From positions 728,031 to 792,030 of the forward strand of contig JAESIW010000020.1 of NCBI GenBank assembly GCA_016802295.1: a stretch of 64,000 nucleotides of DNA. Reading direction: 5' to 3'. How positions within the stretch are numbered: the first letter of the stretch is position 1; each line of letters starts with the position of its first letter. Source of the DNA: Brachionus rotundiformis (lineage: Eukaryota > Rotifera > Eurotatoria > Ploima > Brachionidae). Of this stretch, positions 42,301 to 52,552 are shown one piece after another. The notes under the pieces were generated by a model that did not search any database, was not told the DNA's origin, and saw nothing but the letters and a program-made list of their open reading frames with translations. Made by a program: the position numbers and the translations under genes.

Positions 42301-44289
42301 AAACTGCAAGAATTGGACTACGAAATCCTATACTACCCCGGCAAATTAAACTATACAGCTGATCAATTGTCAAGACCAGCAAATCAAGAAGATGCGAGTG
42401 TTGAATTGAAAACGTTAGAGTTAAGTGCGAATATAGATTGGGAAAAAGAGCAAGATGATGACAAAGAGATTGCTATTGTGAAAGCAAGTGTGAAAGCTGA
42501 CGTCAGAGACGATGATTGGGAGAGTCTTAAGTACAAAGAGTTCTGGAACAAGTCAAGAGAAAAATTGAAAGTCAAGAATGGAATATTGTACAAGAATGTT
42601 AAAGAAGAATGGCTAATTTTAGTCCCGGTGAAGTTGATAAATACGATTTGCAAGCTACACCATGATTCGATAACCGCGGGACATTTAGCTTTTGAGAAAA
42701 CCTTACATGCGATTGGGTTAAGATTTACGTGGCCAGACATGAAAGCTAACGTGTATGACTACTGTAATTCGTGCGAGAAGTGTCAAAAGTTTAAAGTAAA
42801 GAATAATTCCAATACGAAACCAATGGGAACTATCAAAGTGGATAAACCTTGGGACTTGGTTGGTATGGATTTTGCAGGACCTTTGAAGAGAACTAAATTG
42901 GGAAATTGTCATTTTGTGCTTGGTGTGGACTATTTCTCAAAATTTTGTGTTGCGGAAGCTGTATCGGACGCTACAAGCGAGAAAACAATTACTTTTGCGA
43001 AAAATAGGATTGCTAATGTTTTTGGTCCTCCACGTGCTATTTTGACAGATCAAGGGAGAAATTTTGAGTCCAACAAGTTCAAAGAATTTTGTAATGAGTA
43101 CAAAATTAAGAAGCTCCGAACGACAGCGTACCACCCACAGTGCAATGGTTTAACCGAGAGAACAATTCGCACCCTAAAACAAATGTTAAGTATGTATGTT
43201 AACGAAAGTCACGACAACTGGGATGAGTGTTTACCTAGAGTTGTTTTCGCTTACAATAATGCAAAGCACTCTAGCACCAACTGTGCACCAAACGAGCTAG
43301 TTTTTGGTAGTATTATGGCAAGTCCAGTAGATAGAGTATGTGGTGTCGATTGTGGAGATCGAAATCAAGACGAAAATTTGATTGGAAAAGTTCAAAAACG
43401 CATTCAAAAGGCTCAAGAGAATCAAAAACGTCAGTATGATACTAAAGTGAAAGACTTAGTAAAATTTAGTTTAGATGATTTGGTAGTTTTGGTGAATACA
43501 AGACAAAGACTCGGTCAAGTTAGAAGCTTTGAACCGAAATTTATTGGACCTTTTAAGATTATTGAGCAAGTGAACGAAACTAATTTTAGGATCAAAAGTT
43601 TGACTGGTAAGAAAACCGAATTGGTTGTACATTTTAACCGAATGCACAAATATAATAGCAGAGAAAGCAATGAGCTAAGCGAGGTTAATGTCACGAAACA
43701 GAGTTGTAGGAATGAAGCGTCGAATCTAGACGAAGAGACTGACCAAAGACTGTTGATTAGAGCATGCGCAAGGAAACGTTTGGTTCAAGAAGAAACAACA
43801 ATTAATGGTCCAAGAACAAGTTTTGAGAATATACCCCCTGCGAGAGTTGAAATCGAGTTGGATAATTGGGACAAACCATTGGACAAAATACTGCCAGAGG
43901 CGCAAGGTGTCGAGAACAAGACTAATAAGATTGATGAAAGTAGGCTAAATTCTAACATAAACGTAAGTAGAATTGAGTCTAGTGGTGACGAGAGCGGTGA
44001 AGAAGATTCGAAAAGAGAAGAAGTAGTAGACCAGGAGGGAGAAGTGGTGGTTAGAGAAGAATTAATCCCGTTACCGGACGAAAAAGGAAATTTTATCTGT
44101 GTTATAGAAGGTTGTAACAATAGTTTTAACAGCGTATTTGGACTAAAAATACATGTAGGACGAAGACATAAAGGTCTAAAAATGATTGAAAGAGGTATTG
44201 TGCCTCAAAATGAAAACATTAACGAAAGGCAAGAAGAGCAAAACATTAGTGTACGAGAGGAAATTCCTATGGAAATCCTCTACAGTTAA
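39304..44289 (+). CDS. Ty3/gypsy gag-pol polyprotein ending in a C2H2 zinc finger
   Basis: A 1661-aa uninterrupted frame. Gag occupies about residues 1-190, with a CCHC zinc knuckle CFYCKRTGHRVSEC at about 194-207. The aspartic protease has LVDSGSSGSF (about 318; DSG instead of DTG). RT carries the YLDD active site at about 762, and RNase H has FCDASGTHLGAVL at about 909. Integrase has an HHCC zinc domain (KLHHD...CNSCEKC, about 1118-1163) and a DDE core (MDFAGP about 1187, LTDQGRNFES about 1246, LTERTIR about 1282). After integrase comes a long acidic tail and a classical finger CVIEGC...HVGRRH (about 1599-1622). No chromodomain and no env frame are present. The product supplies everything for reverse transcription and insertion. 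Confidence 0.96.
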   Translation: MFVNGRLQFDGESHDVESFLKSFIYEALMFNWDRVAQVKAIECCLKGKALQIFNGLNSLAKGDIDEVMKALRDGCRKSPDYYLNLFYMRVLKPDETISSFCHDIEYLLSKGMPGLEEASKSSLLRARLIANVPENVKNFMELLSDKSWKELVSVFDKSVDYKSITNKVDDETVLVNQLKATSISSPKTRFSGTCFYCKRTGHRVSECRKRESDEKSGRIGSQRKFEGNSRNRNRSPHPNHVRFDETRNKESDSYKRYDSRNDGNVRKNYAFTIDAEPEDTELDAKSLEFVECKGVKVSKLERVNMSVQIGEFNTRVNMLVDSGSSGSFINPDKLPKDVKSHLEVLKNRPREMEEEGFSMTTLNIKSALATKQIECMTGGLDICNKEWQGHHQFIFADVSEAGILGLDFLRKFNAQIDCSTGRITVKLGEKDVFLNYIREEKEASFGDRVLVESKKIVGPKCEFVVKAKTSDEFDDKVVMFEPGGDEKINKNGLIFGKCLNKVGSKGEVFILAVNMSDKEVELEAGCDIGSMQDVEVMSTNNELESGLKSKIDINKLKISDKLTITERNEILKTIFKRSSAFKWSDEDVGATELTEHNINTGEARPIKQRQYRLPQTAQAEVTKQVQNMLEKNIISESKSPWASPILLVKKKADDKGKCEFRFCIDFRKLNEVTIKDSYPLPRIDETLDALGGSRYFTTLDMDSGYWQIPLSDDSKEKTAFCANNKLYQFNVMPFGLCNAPPTFQRLMDELLDKLTWKACLVYLDDVIIFSRDFKTHLERLDTVLERFERANLKLKPTKCSFAMDEVGYLGFKITKDGLKPDPAKTKSIVELPTPRNKRDVIRFLGMIGYYRRFIPNFGETATCLFEVGKAHAKFAWTEERDKAFNKLKQQLVDAAILFYPDFNKEFELFCDASGTHLGAVLVQRINGIVRPITFASRQLTRQERNYSASEREMLAIVWATKHFHSYIYGRHIKIYSDHQPLSTLVKAKEPTGRLYRLMLKLQELDYEILYYPGKLNYTADQLSRPANQEDASVELKTLELSANIDWEKEQDDDKEIAIVKASVKADVRDDDWESLKYKEFWNKSREKLKVKNGILYKNVKEEWLILVPVKLINTICKLHHDSITAGHLAFEKTLHAIGLRFTWPDMKANVYDYCNSCEKCQKFKVKNNSNTKPMGTIKVDKPWDLVGMDFAGPLKRTKLGNCHFVLGVDYFSKFCVAEAVSDATSEKTITFAKNRIANVFGPPRAILTDQGRNFESNKFKEFCNEYKIKKLRTTAYHPQCNGLTERTIRTLKQMLSMYVNESHDNWDECLPRVVFAYNNAKHSSTNCAPNELVFGSIMASPVDRVCGVDCGDRNQDENLIGKVQKRIQKAQENQKRQYDTKVKDLVKFSLDDLVVLVNTRQRLGQVRSFEPKFIGPFKIIEQVNETNFRIKSLTGKKTELVVHFNRMHKYNSRESNELSEVNVTKQSCRNEASNLDEETDQRLLIRACARKRLVQEETTINGPRTSFENIPPARVEIELDNWDKPLDKILPEAQGVENKTNKIDESRLNSNINVSRIESSGDESGEEDSKREEVVDQEGEVVVREELIPLPDEKGNFICVIEGCNNSFNSVFGLKIHVGRRHKGLKMIERGIVPQNENINERQEEQNISVREEIPMEILYS
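44098..44169 (+). other. C2H2 zinc-finger module at the end of pol
   Basis: C-x4-C-x12-H-x4-H spacing with the conserved Phe and Leu (SF...GLKIH). It lies about 310 residues after the integrase catalytic Glu and 40 residues before the stop. C-terminal fingers are unusual at this place in gypsy elements; chromodomains play the targeting role in chromoviruses. A role in chromatin or site recognition is inference. Confidence 0.75.
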
Positions 44290-44623
44290 AACTAAATTAT
44301 CCGAATTACAATTTTTTTTTCCTTTATTATTTATTTATTCACTCAATATTATTTTACTTTCAATCTTAATCTTCTACATGTTTTCTATATTAGCATTCTA
44401 TTGTCTATATTTATATTTTTGTTGTCTCTATAGTCAAGCTTTAAAAGTCTTTTGTTTTTTTTTCTGTCGAAAGTTAAAAAAAAAAAAAAATTTTTTTTCT
44501 CTACCAACTTACATCAGCTCAAGTGAGCTACGTAAGCCAAACAAACATTTTTATTTTCTCTCATTTTGTTGTAAGGGGCGAGGAGGATTAAAATATATAT
44601 GTCTCAAAGTAAAGCGCGAGGGA

Positions 44624-44826
44624 TGTAATAGAACACTATTACGTCTTAGCGAGAGCTTTCAGTAGTCCTCTAAGCTTCCTCCTTGAACGATAGTCTGACG
44701 CGAGTTAGCTATCGTTCAACACATATATAAAATCATTATTATTATTAGTGGTTTTTTAAATAAAGTATTTTGAAAGTTTATCGACTCTTGATTACTAACC
44801 CCGAACCCCCCATTCAAACCATTACA
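44624..44826 (+). repeat. 3' LTR of the Ty3/gypsy element
   Basis: 203 bases, matching the 5' LTR except for one missing T in the homopolymer before aaataaag. Followed directly by the ATAT target duplication. Confidence 0.95.
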
Positions 44827-46320
44827 ATATAGCGGATTGATTATTCCTAAATAAATTATTCCGTCTTGATTTGCGAGCTTTTTGTCAAATATACCTTTGA
44901 AAGTATTTTTTAGAGGAAATTCTGGATTTGAAGAAAAGTTATCTTCAAATAGTTGATTATTTATTTTGTCTGTTAATATTTTGTCAGAGTTAATTAAAAA
45001 GGAAACAATTACGATTAGATAGATTATTTCTTTTTTAAAAAAGTGTCCTCTATTATTTGACTTGAAGTTAAAATATCTTTCTAAAGAGACCAACATGGCA
45101 ATTGAATTGGATATTGTCTTGATAATGTTATCAAAATAGTCCACAAAATAGATTTCATAGTATTGGATGAATTGGCTTCGACTGATTGATGGGCAATACA
45201 GTCCATTTTGGAATAGACAAATATTCAAAGGATGTAAAAAATAAATAACTGAGTAAATAATATTAATTATTGAATTGGAAATCATTAGTTTAGACAATAT
45301 GTTTTGAAAATTTGTTTTACTTTTTCTTTCCATAAATGCAGCTTTTCTTAGAATTATTAGATTTAAAGAATTGAAAAGAATGCTCAAAAAGCATACTATT
45401 GGTATGCCAACGACCAGAAACAAACTAACCACTTCTGTTATGTACAGAAATTCAATCGGATAAAGTTTAGAGTAAAAACTTTTTTTGTGGTAGCATGCAT
45501 TTTGAAGTTTGGTAAAATTACACAATGGAAAATCATTTGAATTTTGACAATACCTACTCGATGCATCTTGAATTTGGTAATTTTTACCAATTAGCCAAAA
45601 CATTAAACAACTGCAATTCAAATATCCATAATAACTTTCAAGATTTAAGTCAATTAAAGCCAAACTTTTGGTATTTAATTTTCCAAAAAAACAAAAGTCT
45701 TGGTCGGGATAGAAATATTCTTGATATTTTACACTTATTTTTAATTTTTTTGAAATATTTTGAGTATTTATTTCCAAATTTTTAAAAAAATCACTATCAT
45801 CACTAGACAAATAGATTAATTTTATATTAAAAAATATCTTTTCTAAATTCGTCAATCGACTAAGCAAATCATATTCTACGAACTTTATTTGGTCGTGAAT
45901 GTAAAGAGACCTCAAGTTTCCAAATATATTTTTATCTAGTAGGCGATTATCTAAGACGCCCTTGTAAAAATGTAGCTCTAGTGTATCCACATTGGAAGTT
46001 AATTGTCCATTTGAAGATTTGAATCCAAGTATATTACGGTTAATTAGAAGATTGCTTAGGCCGTAAATTATTAAAATTTGGATATGGCTATTGTTGAAAA
46101 TAGATGGATTTGTGTCAAGCTTATATTTGCAGTTACCAAAAAGATATAGTTGATAAATATGATTGAATATTGATATAGGTTTGAGAAGGTCTTTATTTTC
46201 TTTTAATTCTAATTTTGAAAACGAAAAATATAAATAAATTTTTGTCTTATTAGATTTAAGTTTATTAAAAGTATCAATTGTTGCTTCAAATTGAAGAGTC
46301 TGAAATTGAAATATCTCCAC
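44827..46320 (-). pseudogene. Inverted GPCR gene copy, 5'-truncated (right of the retrotransposon)
   Basis: The minus-strand frame runs from about 46290 to the retrotransposon boundary and is nearly identical to residues 105 to about 590 of the intact GPCR at 50.3 kb. Only a handful of residue changes are visible (FSFSK for FSYSK, IQILI for IKILI, DYFDN for DYLDN). The signal peptide and first roughly 105 residues are missing: similarity fades at about 46290. The reading frame then runs into LTR sequence. High identity in coding and flanking DNA shows a segmental inverted duplication, not retroposition. Confidence 0.93.
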
Positions 46321-46481
46321 TGAACGACCAAAAAAGTTGTTTCAAATGTAAAACAGTATTTGGAAAAGCAAAAACAAAACATCAACATCAAAACAAATAG
46401 TTTTTTTTGTGAGAAATGTAACAATTGGTCTTGTGGGAAATGCTTTCCAAGAGGCTTTGATTTAACTATGGAATTTTTTTA
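46285..46481 (+). pseudogene. Zinc-finger (FYVE-like) exon fragment
   Basis: The plus strand reads ESEIEISPLNDQKSCFKCKT then VFGKAKTKHQHQNK and a stop. One frame over it continues SFFCEKCNNWSCGKCFPRGFD. Taken together the Cys/His order C-x2-C...H-x-H...C-x2-C-x4-C-x2-C resembles a FYVE/RIM-type zinc domain with one frameshift. It abuts the point where the GPCR duplication loses similarity, so it is probably a gene fragment caught at a rearrangement junction. Confidence 0.4.
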
Positions 46482-46888
46482 GTTAAAAAAGTGTTCTAGA
46501 TAGATAAATTTTGTTTTAAAATAGGATACATTTATTTTCTTATAATTTTTTTGGTATTTTAATTGCTTGAATTTATGTAATTGACGGATATACCCCAATG
46601 TAAGCATTGAAACGTTAATGAAAGATCTTTTTTTAATTTACCTATAACTGTTGAACAGTTCTTTTTTTTTTAATAAAGTATTTTTTTAAATTTAAGACAA
46701 TATTCTCTTTTATTAATTTATATTTTTTTCGAAAAAAAATTAATCTCACAACTAATTAGCGTTCAAATAAAAGAATTCAAGGTTTTACCCCGTTTGATTA
46801 TATAATTGTCTCATCTTAAAAAGTAACAAATTTGATGGCACCACTGTATATAAATAATAACATATATCGAAACTGATATACAAACAAA

Positions 46889-47206
46889 ATGTCCAGCACA
46901 GAACCATCAATTCCGAAGAATCCAGACGATGACACAACGCTTGATATCGACAAGGAAGAAGCACAACCAATTAAAAAACGTGGTAAAAGCACCGTTTATA
47001 TGGAAATAGTAATCTCTAAGATGACTGAGTTCATTCAGCGAAACGAGGCCACCTTAAACAAACAAAGCATAATCAGCAAATTTACTCACGATGGCTACAT
47101 GTCGAAAAATTTGTACAAGCGCAAACGAATAGACAAAGTATGTTACTATTACCTTTGTTCGCCAATATTAGCCAGGATATTTTTGCTAAGTATATTTTTC
47201 TGCTGA
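46889..47206 (+). CDS. Putative first exon of an unrecognised gene
   Basis: The frame starts MSSTEPSIPKNPDDDTTLDI and has a polar, acidic N-terminus, a basic QPIKKRGKSTVY stretch and a helical segment (VISKMTEFIQRNEATLNKQS). At YKRKRIDK it meets a GTATGT donor-like site (about 47138), after which the composition becomes hydrophobic and AT-rich, so coding probably ends there at about 83 aa. A tatataaat box lies at about 46847, some 40 bases before the ATG. No downstream exon could be found in the following 3 kb, so the gene may be truncated or the exon isolated. Confidence 0.45.
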   Translation: MSSTEPSIPKNPDDDTTLDIDKEEAQPIKKRGKSTVYMEIVISKMTEFIQRNEATLNKQSIISKFTHDGYMSKNLYKRKRIDKVCYYYLCSPILARIFLLSIFFC

Positions 47207-47209
47207 TAT

Positions 47210-50200
47210 TTTTCGGCTCAGTGCATTTTTATATTGAATCAAATTTTCTACAAATTTAATATTTTATATATATCTGAGTATTTTTTACAAGAAAGCAACA
47301 CAAGTTAAACTAAGCCACTTCGATTAGCTTAAAAAAAGATGTCTAAAATTTTTTTTAAACAAATAAAAATTTAGGACAAAAAATTTAATTTTTTTATATT
47401 TCCGTAGTTGAAAACCTATTTCATAATATCAGAAGATATCATTAATTGTCATATGTTAACATCTGAAGATCTAAATAGAGTTAATTTGTTTTGAAGTTTG
47501 TTTTAAACTCAATACAATTACTGTGCTAAAAAAATGATACTAATAATAGAAAAATATATCTCAAAATTTTATTTTAATAAATAAAAATGGGGAATTTTCT
47601 CAGGTTTAATCTCTAATTCTTTTAATTATAGTCACTTACCAAAAAAAAGACTTGTTTTTGTTAATTTTAATTCTAAGAAAATTAATAATTTTTTAAAAAA
47701 AGATTTTAATGGAAAAAAATACGTTAGCTTTCTGAAAATTTTAATCATTACAGAGTATTATTTTGCTCAAGAAAATTAGCAGTTAGAGTTAAAGGTATCA
47801 TAAGCATTGTATTTTACTGGAAAAGCATACTTTTAATTGAAGCTATCATGTTTTTATTAGCAGAACATTCTTATGATTTTCTAAAAGTAAATCTTTTATT
47901 TTTTTTAATAATCGCTAAAATTAGTAGATATTTTTCACTTGATATCATTCCTAGAATTTGATATTATCCACGGTAATTTGACAATATTTATAACTGATAT
48001 AATTACAATCAGTTTATGCTACTAAACGAGAAATTAAAAACATAATAAAAATTAATTATTTTAACAAGTACTTAAGCCACACACACATCCCTAAATATTT
48101 ATTATATTACTTTTAGTAATTCTTTTCGAAAATTTAAATAAGAAACAAAAATTGTAAGTTTGTATAATAAAATATTTAAAAATGTCTCAAAATTTTTTTT
48201 GGTTTAAATTCAATGTGGTTTTGATCTTCAGGATTTAAGAAAGAAAGATTATTCTGATCAAAATAGCTGCAAAAAAAAAATTTGAAAGACTATTTTTCAG
48301 TGAATATAAAATTGCATGCCATAAGTTTGATAAATTAGAACTTAGCCTCTGATGAAAGCTTGCTCAATTTTAGCATAAAATCTTTGTTTTTTCAATTCAT
48401 CACATCAATTTCAAATAATGTTTAATCAATTTAAGTGGCATGATAATATTTTCTATGACAATTAATACATTAAATTGTCAATATTTCTATTGACTTTTAA
48501 TAAAAATAAATGACGCTCTAACATGCGTCCTAAAGTTATTATTTTTAGTTACATAATTAAAAATATTTTTAAAATCATTATTTAGTATTGGACATTTTTC
48601 AGATTTTTTAGATAATAAACAAACTTAATGCAAATTTGTATGTTGCGGTTTTTGAGTTATCATTTTTTATTGTTTATAAGATTTTTTGACATTATCAACA
48701 AAATTTTTGTATTCTTTTATTTCAAAATTTAATTTTTATCTCTATCTCGTTGAAACGAGAGTCAATTTTGCTTAAATTACTGTAACGCGCAGATGAAATC
48801 ATAGTTTTATCTATAGGCATTAGTTGTAAAGTCTAAGATCCTGAAATAAGGTAATGGCTAGCTGTTTTTTCAATTTTAATTTTTGATTGATATAAGATAA
48901 ATATTTATTATATAAATTTTTATTTTTATATAGAAAGATTCCTTTTTACAGAATGCTTAACGGGGTATATACAGGATGCTTTTAAAATTCAAAAATAGGT
49001 TTACTATTAAAGCAAAATTAAAATGCGAAATTATTATTCCTTAAAGTTTTAGTTATTAGCTCTTCTTATAAATTATGTTGTAAAAAGTTAGGCATTTGAA
49101 AAAAAACCAAAGAACTTTCCTTTAGTTTTTAGGTTTTTGATTCAAATTACGCGCTAAAAGTCTTGTTACCAGATATGATGGTTCAAATTACAACTTTGTT
49201 GAAAAATGTTAGCCCAGTTGAAGCAGAATTTTTTTGTAGCCAATTTTTATAATTTTTATAATGATGAATATTTAATTAATAAAAAGGGGTTAGGTTTTTT
49301 TTAGAAAATTTTTGTTTTATTTATTTGTTATCTTAATATGTGATTTTTTTACTTTTAAATAAGAGATTTTTTGAGTACACTATTGAGTTTAAATTGATAT
49401 AATTTAATTATTGAAAAATTATCAATTTTAGTGACAGTGAATTTATTTGACTTTGCAAAGGAGAGCTTTCAAATTAGGTGGTTTGAGAGCAAAATTTACT
49501 CAAAAATAGAAAATATTAAAAATTAATCATCTAGGTATGAAAAAGGTAGGAATGATTGGTCAAGCTTATTACCTTAATAATTTATTTTTTTATTTTTAGA
49601 GAAAGTTTTCTGATATAGTTACTTATATATGATATTTTTATGACGAGTGTTCATTTATTGAACTTTACAGATAAAAGAGGAAAAATTTTTTCAAATAAGT
49701 GCTTTTACTTTATTCTAATATTTGTAAAATTCAATAAATAAAATAATAAATTACTTAACTTTAAATGTTAAAGTTTAAATTTTAGGTAAACAACTCTAAG
49801 GTTATCATCAGTTTTTGGAAAAGTATTGCTTTTAAGAATTTCTGCATGGAATATAAGAGATAATTATCTTATGTATCTTTGATACTTTATTGTTACATTT
49901 ATAATGAAAACATTAGAGTGATTCTAAGTTAAAATGACTCGAAAAATTTGAAATTTTTTGAAATCAATGGGATAAATTTTCGTACTCATAATCATCTTTT
50001 TTGGATAAAGTAAAGGGGATAAATTTGGAATTATTTTGACTTTAAATCAATTTCAATTTTAAAATGATAAAAAGTTTAATTAAAATTTTTCTAAACAAAA
50101 ATATAATAATCAATTAAGTCTGAAAATCAATTACAAGATGGCCACTGTTGATATTGCTCTTTTTATATGCAATTTTATTTTACTAAAATTTAAAGTTTTT

Positions 50201-50330
50201 TTGTTTGATAATCTAATTTCTAGAATTACAAATAAAAAATCGATTTATCTTATTTCAAAGGATGATAAAAATCCAAAATTACAAATAAATCGATAAAAAA
50301 ATTTGATCATGGCCTGAAATTCTCTCAACA
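47210..50330. other. 3.1-kb AT-rich spacer between the GPCR copies
   Basis: No credible coding frame or mobile-element signature on either strand. It forms most of the spacer between the arms of the inverted duplication. Confidence 0.5.
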
Positions 50331-50332
50331 AA

Positions 50333-52552
50333 ATGATATTATTAAATTTAATAATATTGATATTTTGTTTGATTTATTCAATCAAGTCGTCAAAAGATGA
50401 TACAAGTTGTGTAGAATTCAAACAATTCTGCAAAATTGAAGGCAACTTTTTTACCAAAACTCTGATTATTGGAAAATTTTCTTCTTTTGATCAATTAAAG
50501 TTTGATTGCTTGAGAGAAATTAGTTTAAACATACGTTCAATACGTTTGGTACCAATTCATCCAATTACTCTTGGAAATGCATTCAACATAGCCCCGATAT
50601 TTCCTGAATCAGGACTTTTGGTCTTTAAATTCGCCTATATTGTCCAATTTGAAGCCACATTGGATTCTTTTAATAAACTTAAATCTAATAAGACAAAAAT
50701 TTATTTATATTTTTCGTATTCAAAATTAGAATTAAAAGAAAATAAAGACCTTCTCAAACCTATATCAATATTCAATCATATTTATCAACTATATCTTTTT
50801 GGAAACTGCAAATATAAGCTTGACACAAATCCATCTATTTTCAACAATAGCCATATCAAAATTTTAATAATTTACGGCCTAAGCAATCTTCTAATTAACC
50901 GTAATATACTTGGATTCAAATCTTCAAATGGACAATTAACTTCCAATGTGGATACACTAGAGCTACATTTTTACAAGGGCGTCTTAGATAATCGCCTACT
51001 AGATAAAAATATATTTGGAAACTTGAGGTCTCTTTACATTCACGACCAAATAAAGTTCGTAGAATATGATTTGCTTAGTCGATTGACGAATTTAGAAAAG
51101 ATATTTTTTAATATAAAATTAATCTATTTGTCTAGTGATGATAGTGATTTTTTTAAAAATTTGGAAATAAATACTCAAAATATTTCAAAAAAATTAAAAA
51201 TAAGTGTAAAATATCAAGAATATTTCTATCCCGACCAAGACTTTTGTTTTTTTGGAAAATTAAATACCAAAAGTTTGGCTTTAATTGACTTAAATCTTGA
51301 AAGTTATTATGGATATTTGAATTGCAGTTGTTTAATGTTTTGGCTAATTGGTAAAAATTACCAAATTCAAGATGCATCGAGTAGATATTGTCAAAATTCA
51401 AATGATTTTCCATTGTGTAATTTTACCAAACTTCAAAATGCATGCTACCACAAAAAAAGTTTTTACTCTAAACTTTATCCGATTGAATTTCTGTACATAA
51501 CAGAAGTGGTTAGTTTGTTTCTGGTCGTTGGCATACCAATAGTATGCTTTTTGAGCATTCTTTTCAATTCTTTAAATCTAATAATTCTAAGAAAAGCTGC
51601 ATTTATGGAAAGAAAAAGTAAAACAAATTTTCAAAACATATTGTCTAAACTAATGATTTCCAATTCAATAATTAATATTATTTACTCAGTTATTTATTTT
51701 TTACATCCTTTGAATATTTGTCTATTCCAAAATGGACTGTATTGCCCATCAATCAGTCGAAGCCAATTCATCCAATACTATGAAATCTATTTTGTGGACT
51801 ATCTTGATAACATTATCAAGACAATATCCAATTCAATTGCCATGTTGGTCTCTTTAGAAAGATATTTTAACTTCAAGTCAAATAATAGAGGACACTTTTT
51901 TAAAAAAGAAATAATCTATCTAATCGTAATTGTTTCCTTTTTAATTAACTCTGACAAAATATTAACAGACAAAATAAATAATCAACTATTTGAAGATAAC
52001 TTTTCTTCAAATCCAGAATTTCCTCTAAAAAATACTTTCAAAGGTATATTTGACAAAAAGCTCGCAAATCAAGACGGAATAATTTATTTAGGAATAATCA
52101 ATCCGCTATATTTTGCTATTTTTATAATTAATTTTTTCGTCAATGACATTTTTTTAATGATATTTCTTCTATTATGTGACATACTACTTTTGATGAAATT
52201 TAGAAGCGACTTGAACCAGAAAAAAAGGATGTTTCTCCTAGGTGCTGTATTAAAAAGTCAAGAAAAAATCAACAAAATTAATTTAAAATCTGCCAAAACA
52301 ACAACTGTTATTATAGCATACTCTAGTATTATTTTAATTTCCCGAATATTCGAACTCACTATAAATATTCTGGTCATAAAATTTATCATTGAAGACCAAG
52401 TTTGTAAAGAAAAGCACAAAATATGCTCAAATCTAAGCCAATTTGGTGATTTTATTTACCTAATATCGACATGCTTTTTATTTTTCATTTACTATTTTTT
52501 AAATAGCACTTTTAAAAGATGCTTTAAAAGTTTTTTCAATCTAAAAGCATGA
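50333..52552 (+). CDS. Seven-transmembrane receptor with large leucine-rich ectodomain
   Basis: A single-exon 739-aa protein. Signal peptide (MILLNLIILIFCLIYSIKSS) is followed by a roughly 390-residue ectodomain with irregular leucine-rich segments (NVDTLELHFYKG, FGNLRSLYIHDQIKFVEYDL, LTNLEKIFFNIKLIYLS) and paired cysteines near its end (LNCSCLMFW, CNFTKLQNACYHK). Seven hydrophobic helices follow: about 395-425, 445-470, 490-510, 525-545, 600-630, 665-690 and 705-730. SLERYFNF after TM3 occupies the DRY position, as in class A receptors. The ectodomain-plus-7TM plan resembles leucine-rich-repeat GPCRs, but sequence similarity to LGRs is low and it may be a lineage-expanded orphan family. The ligand is unknown. 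A second, broken copy lies inverted at 38.1-46.3 kb. Confidence 0.8.
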   Translation: MILLNLIILIFCLIYSIKSSKDDTSCVEFKQFCKIEGNFFTKTLIIGKFSSFDQLKFDCLREISLNIRSIRLVPIHPITLGNAFNIAPIFPESGLLVFKFAYIVQFEATLDSFNKLKSNKTKIYLYFSYSKLELKENKDLLKPISIFNHIYQLYLFGNCKYKLDTNPSIFNNSHIKILIIYGLSNLLINRNILGFKSSNGQLTSNVDTLELHFYKGVLDNRLLDKNIFGNLRSLYIHDQIKFVEYDLLSRLTNLEKIFFNIKLIYLSSDDSDFFKNLEINTQNISKKLKISVKYQEYFYPDQDFCFFGKLNTKSLALIDLNLESYYGYLNCSCLMFWLIGKNYQIQDASSRYCQNSNDFPLCNFTKLQNACYHKKSFYSKLYPIEFLYITEVVSLFLVVGIPIVCFLSILFNSLNLIILRKAAFMERKSKTNFQNILSKLMISNSIINIIYSVIYFLHPLNICLFQNGLYCPSISRSQFIQYYEIYFVDYLDNIIKTISNSIAMLVSLERYFNFKSNNRGHFFKKEIIYLIVIVSFLINSDKILTDKINNQLFEDNFSSNPEFPLKNTFKGIFDKKLANQDGIIYLGIINPLYFAIFIINFFVNDIFLMIFLLLCDILLLMKFRSDLNQKKRMFLLGAVLKSQEKINKINLKSAKTTTVIIAYSSIILISRIFELTINILVIKFIIEDQVCKEKHKICSNLSQFGDFIYLISTCFLFFIYYFLNSTFKRCFKSFFNLKA

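Larger units (their letters stand above)
38736..44826 (+). mobile_element. Complete Ty3/gypsy LTR retrotransposon
   Basis: A 6.09-kb element bounded by LTRs of 204 and 203 bases that differ by one T in a homopolymer as far as I can see. It is flanked by a 4-base target duplication ATAT (38732-38735 and 44827-44830). The matching empty site is preserved at 52108-52111. It has one long gag-pol frame in the order gag, protease, RT, RNase H, integrase (Ty3/gypsy order). A purine-rich gcgcgaggga precedes the 3' LTR. The sequence after the 5' LTR (ttggtgatagcgg) should be the primer-binding site, but I cannot name the tRNA. Near-identical LTRs and an intact frame mean recent insertion and possible activity. 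Confidence 0.96.

Noticed and set aside
44186..44665. 159-codon frame overlapping the end of gag-pol and the 3' LTR, possibly an env-like gene.
   Set aside because: It begins inside pol in another frame, is low-complexity T-rich sequence and crosses into the LTR; no signal or glycoprotein features.
45525..45785. An 86-codon frame conserved in both GPCR copies (also 51153-51413), antisense to the receptor.
   Set aside because: Conservation follows from the near-identical segmental duplication; no independent coding evidence.
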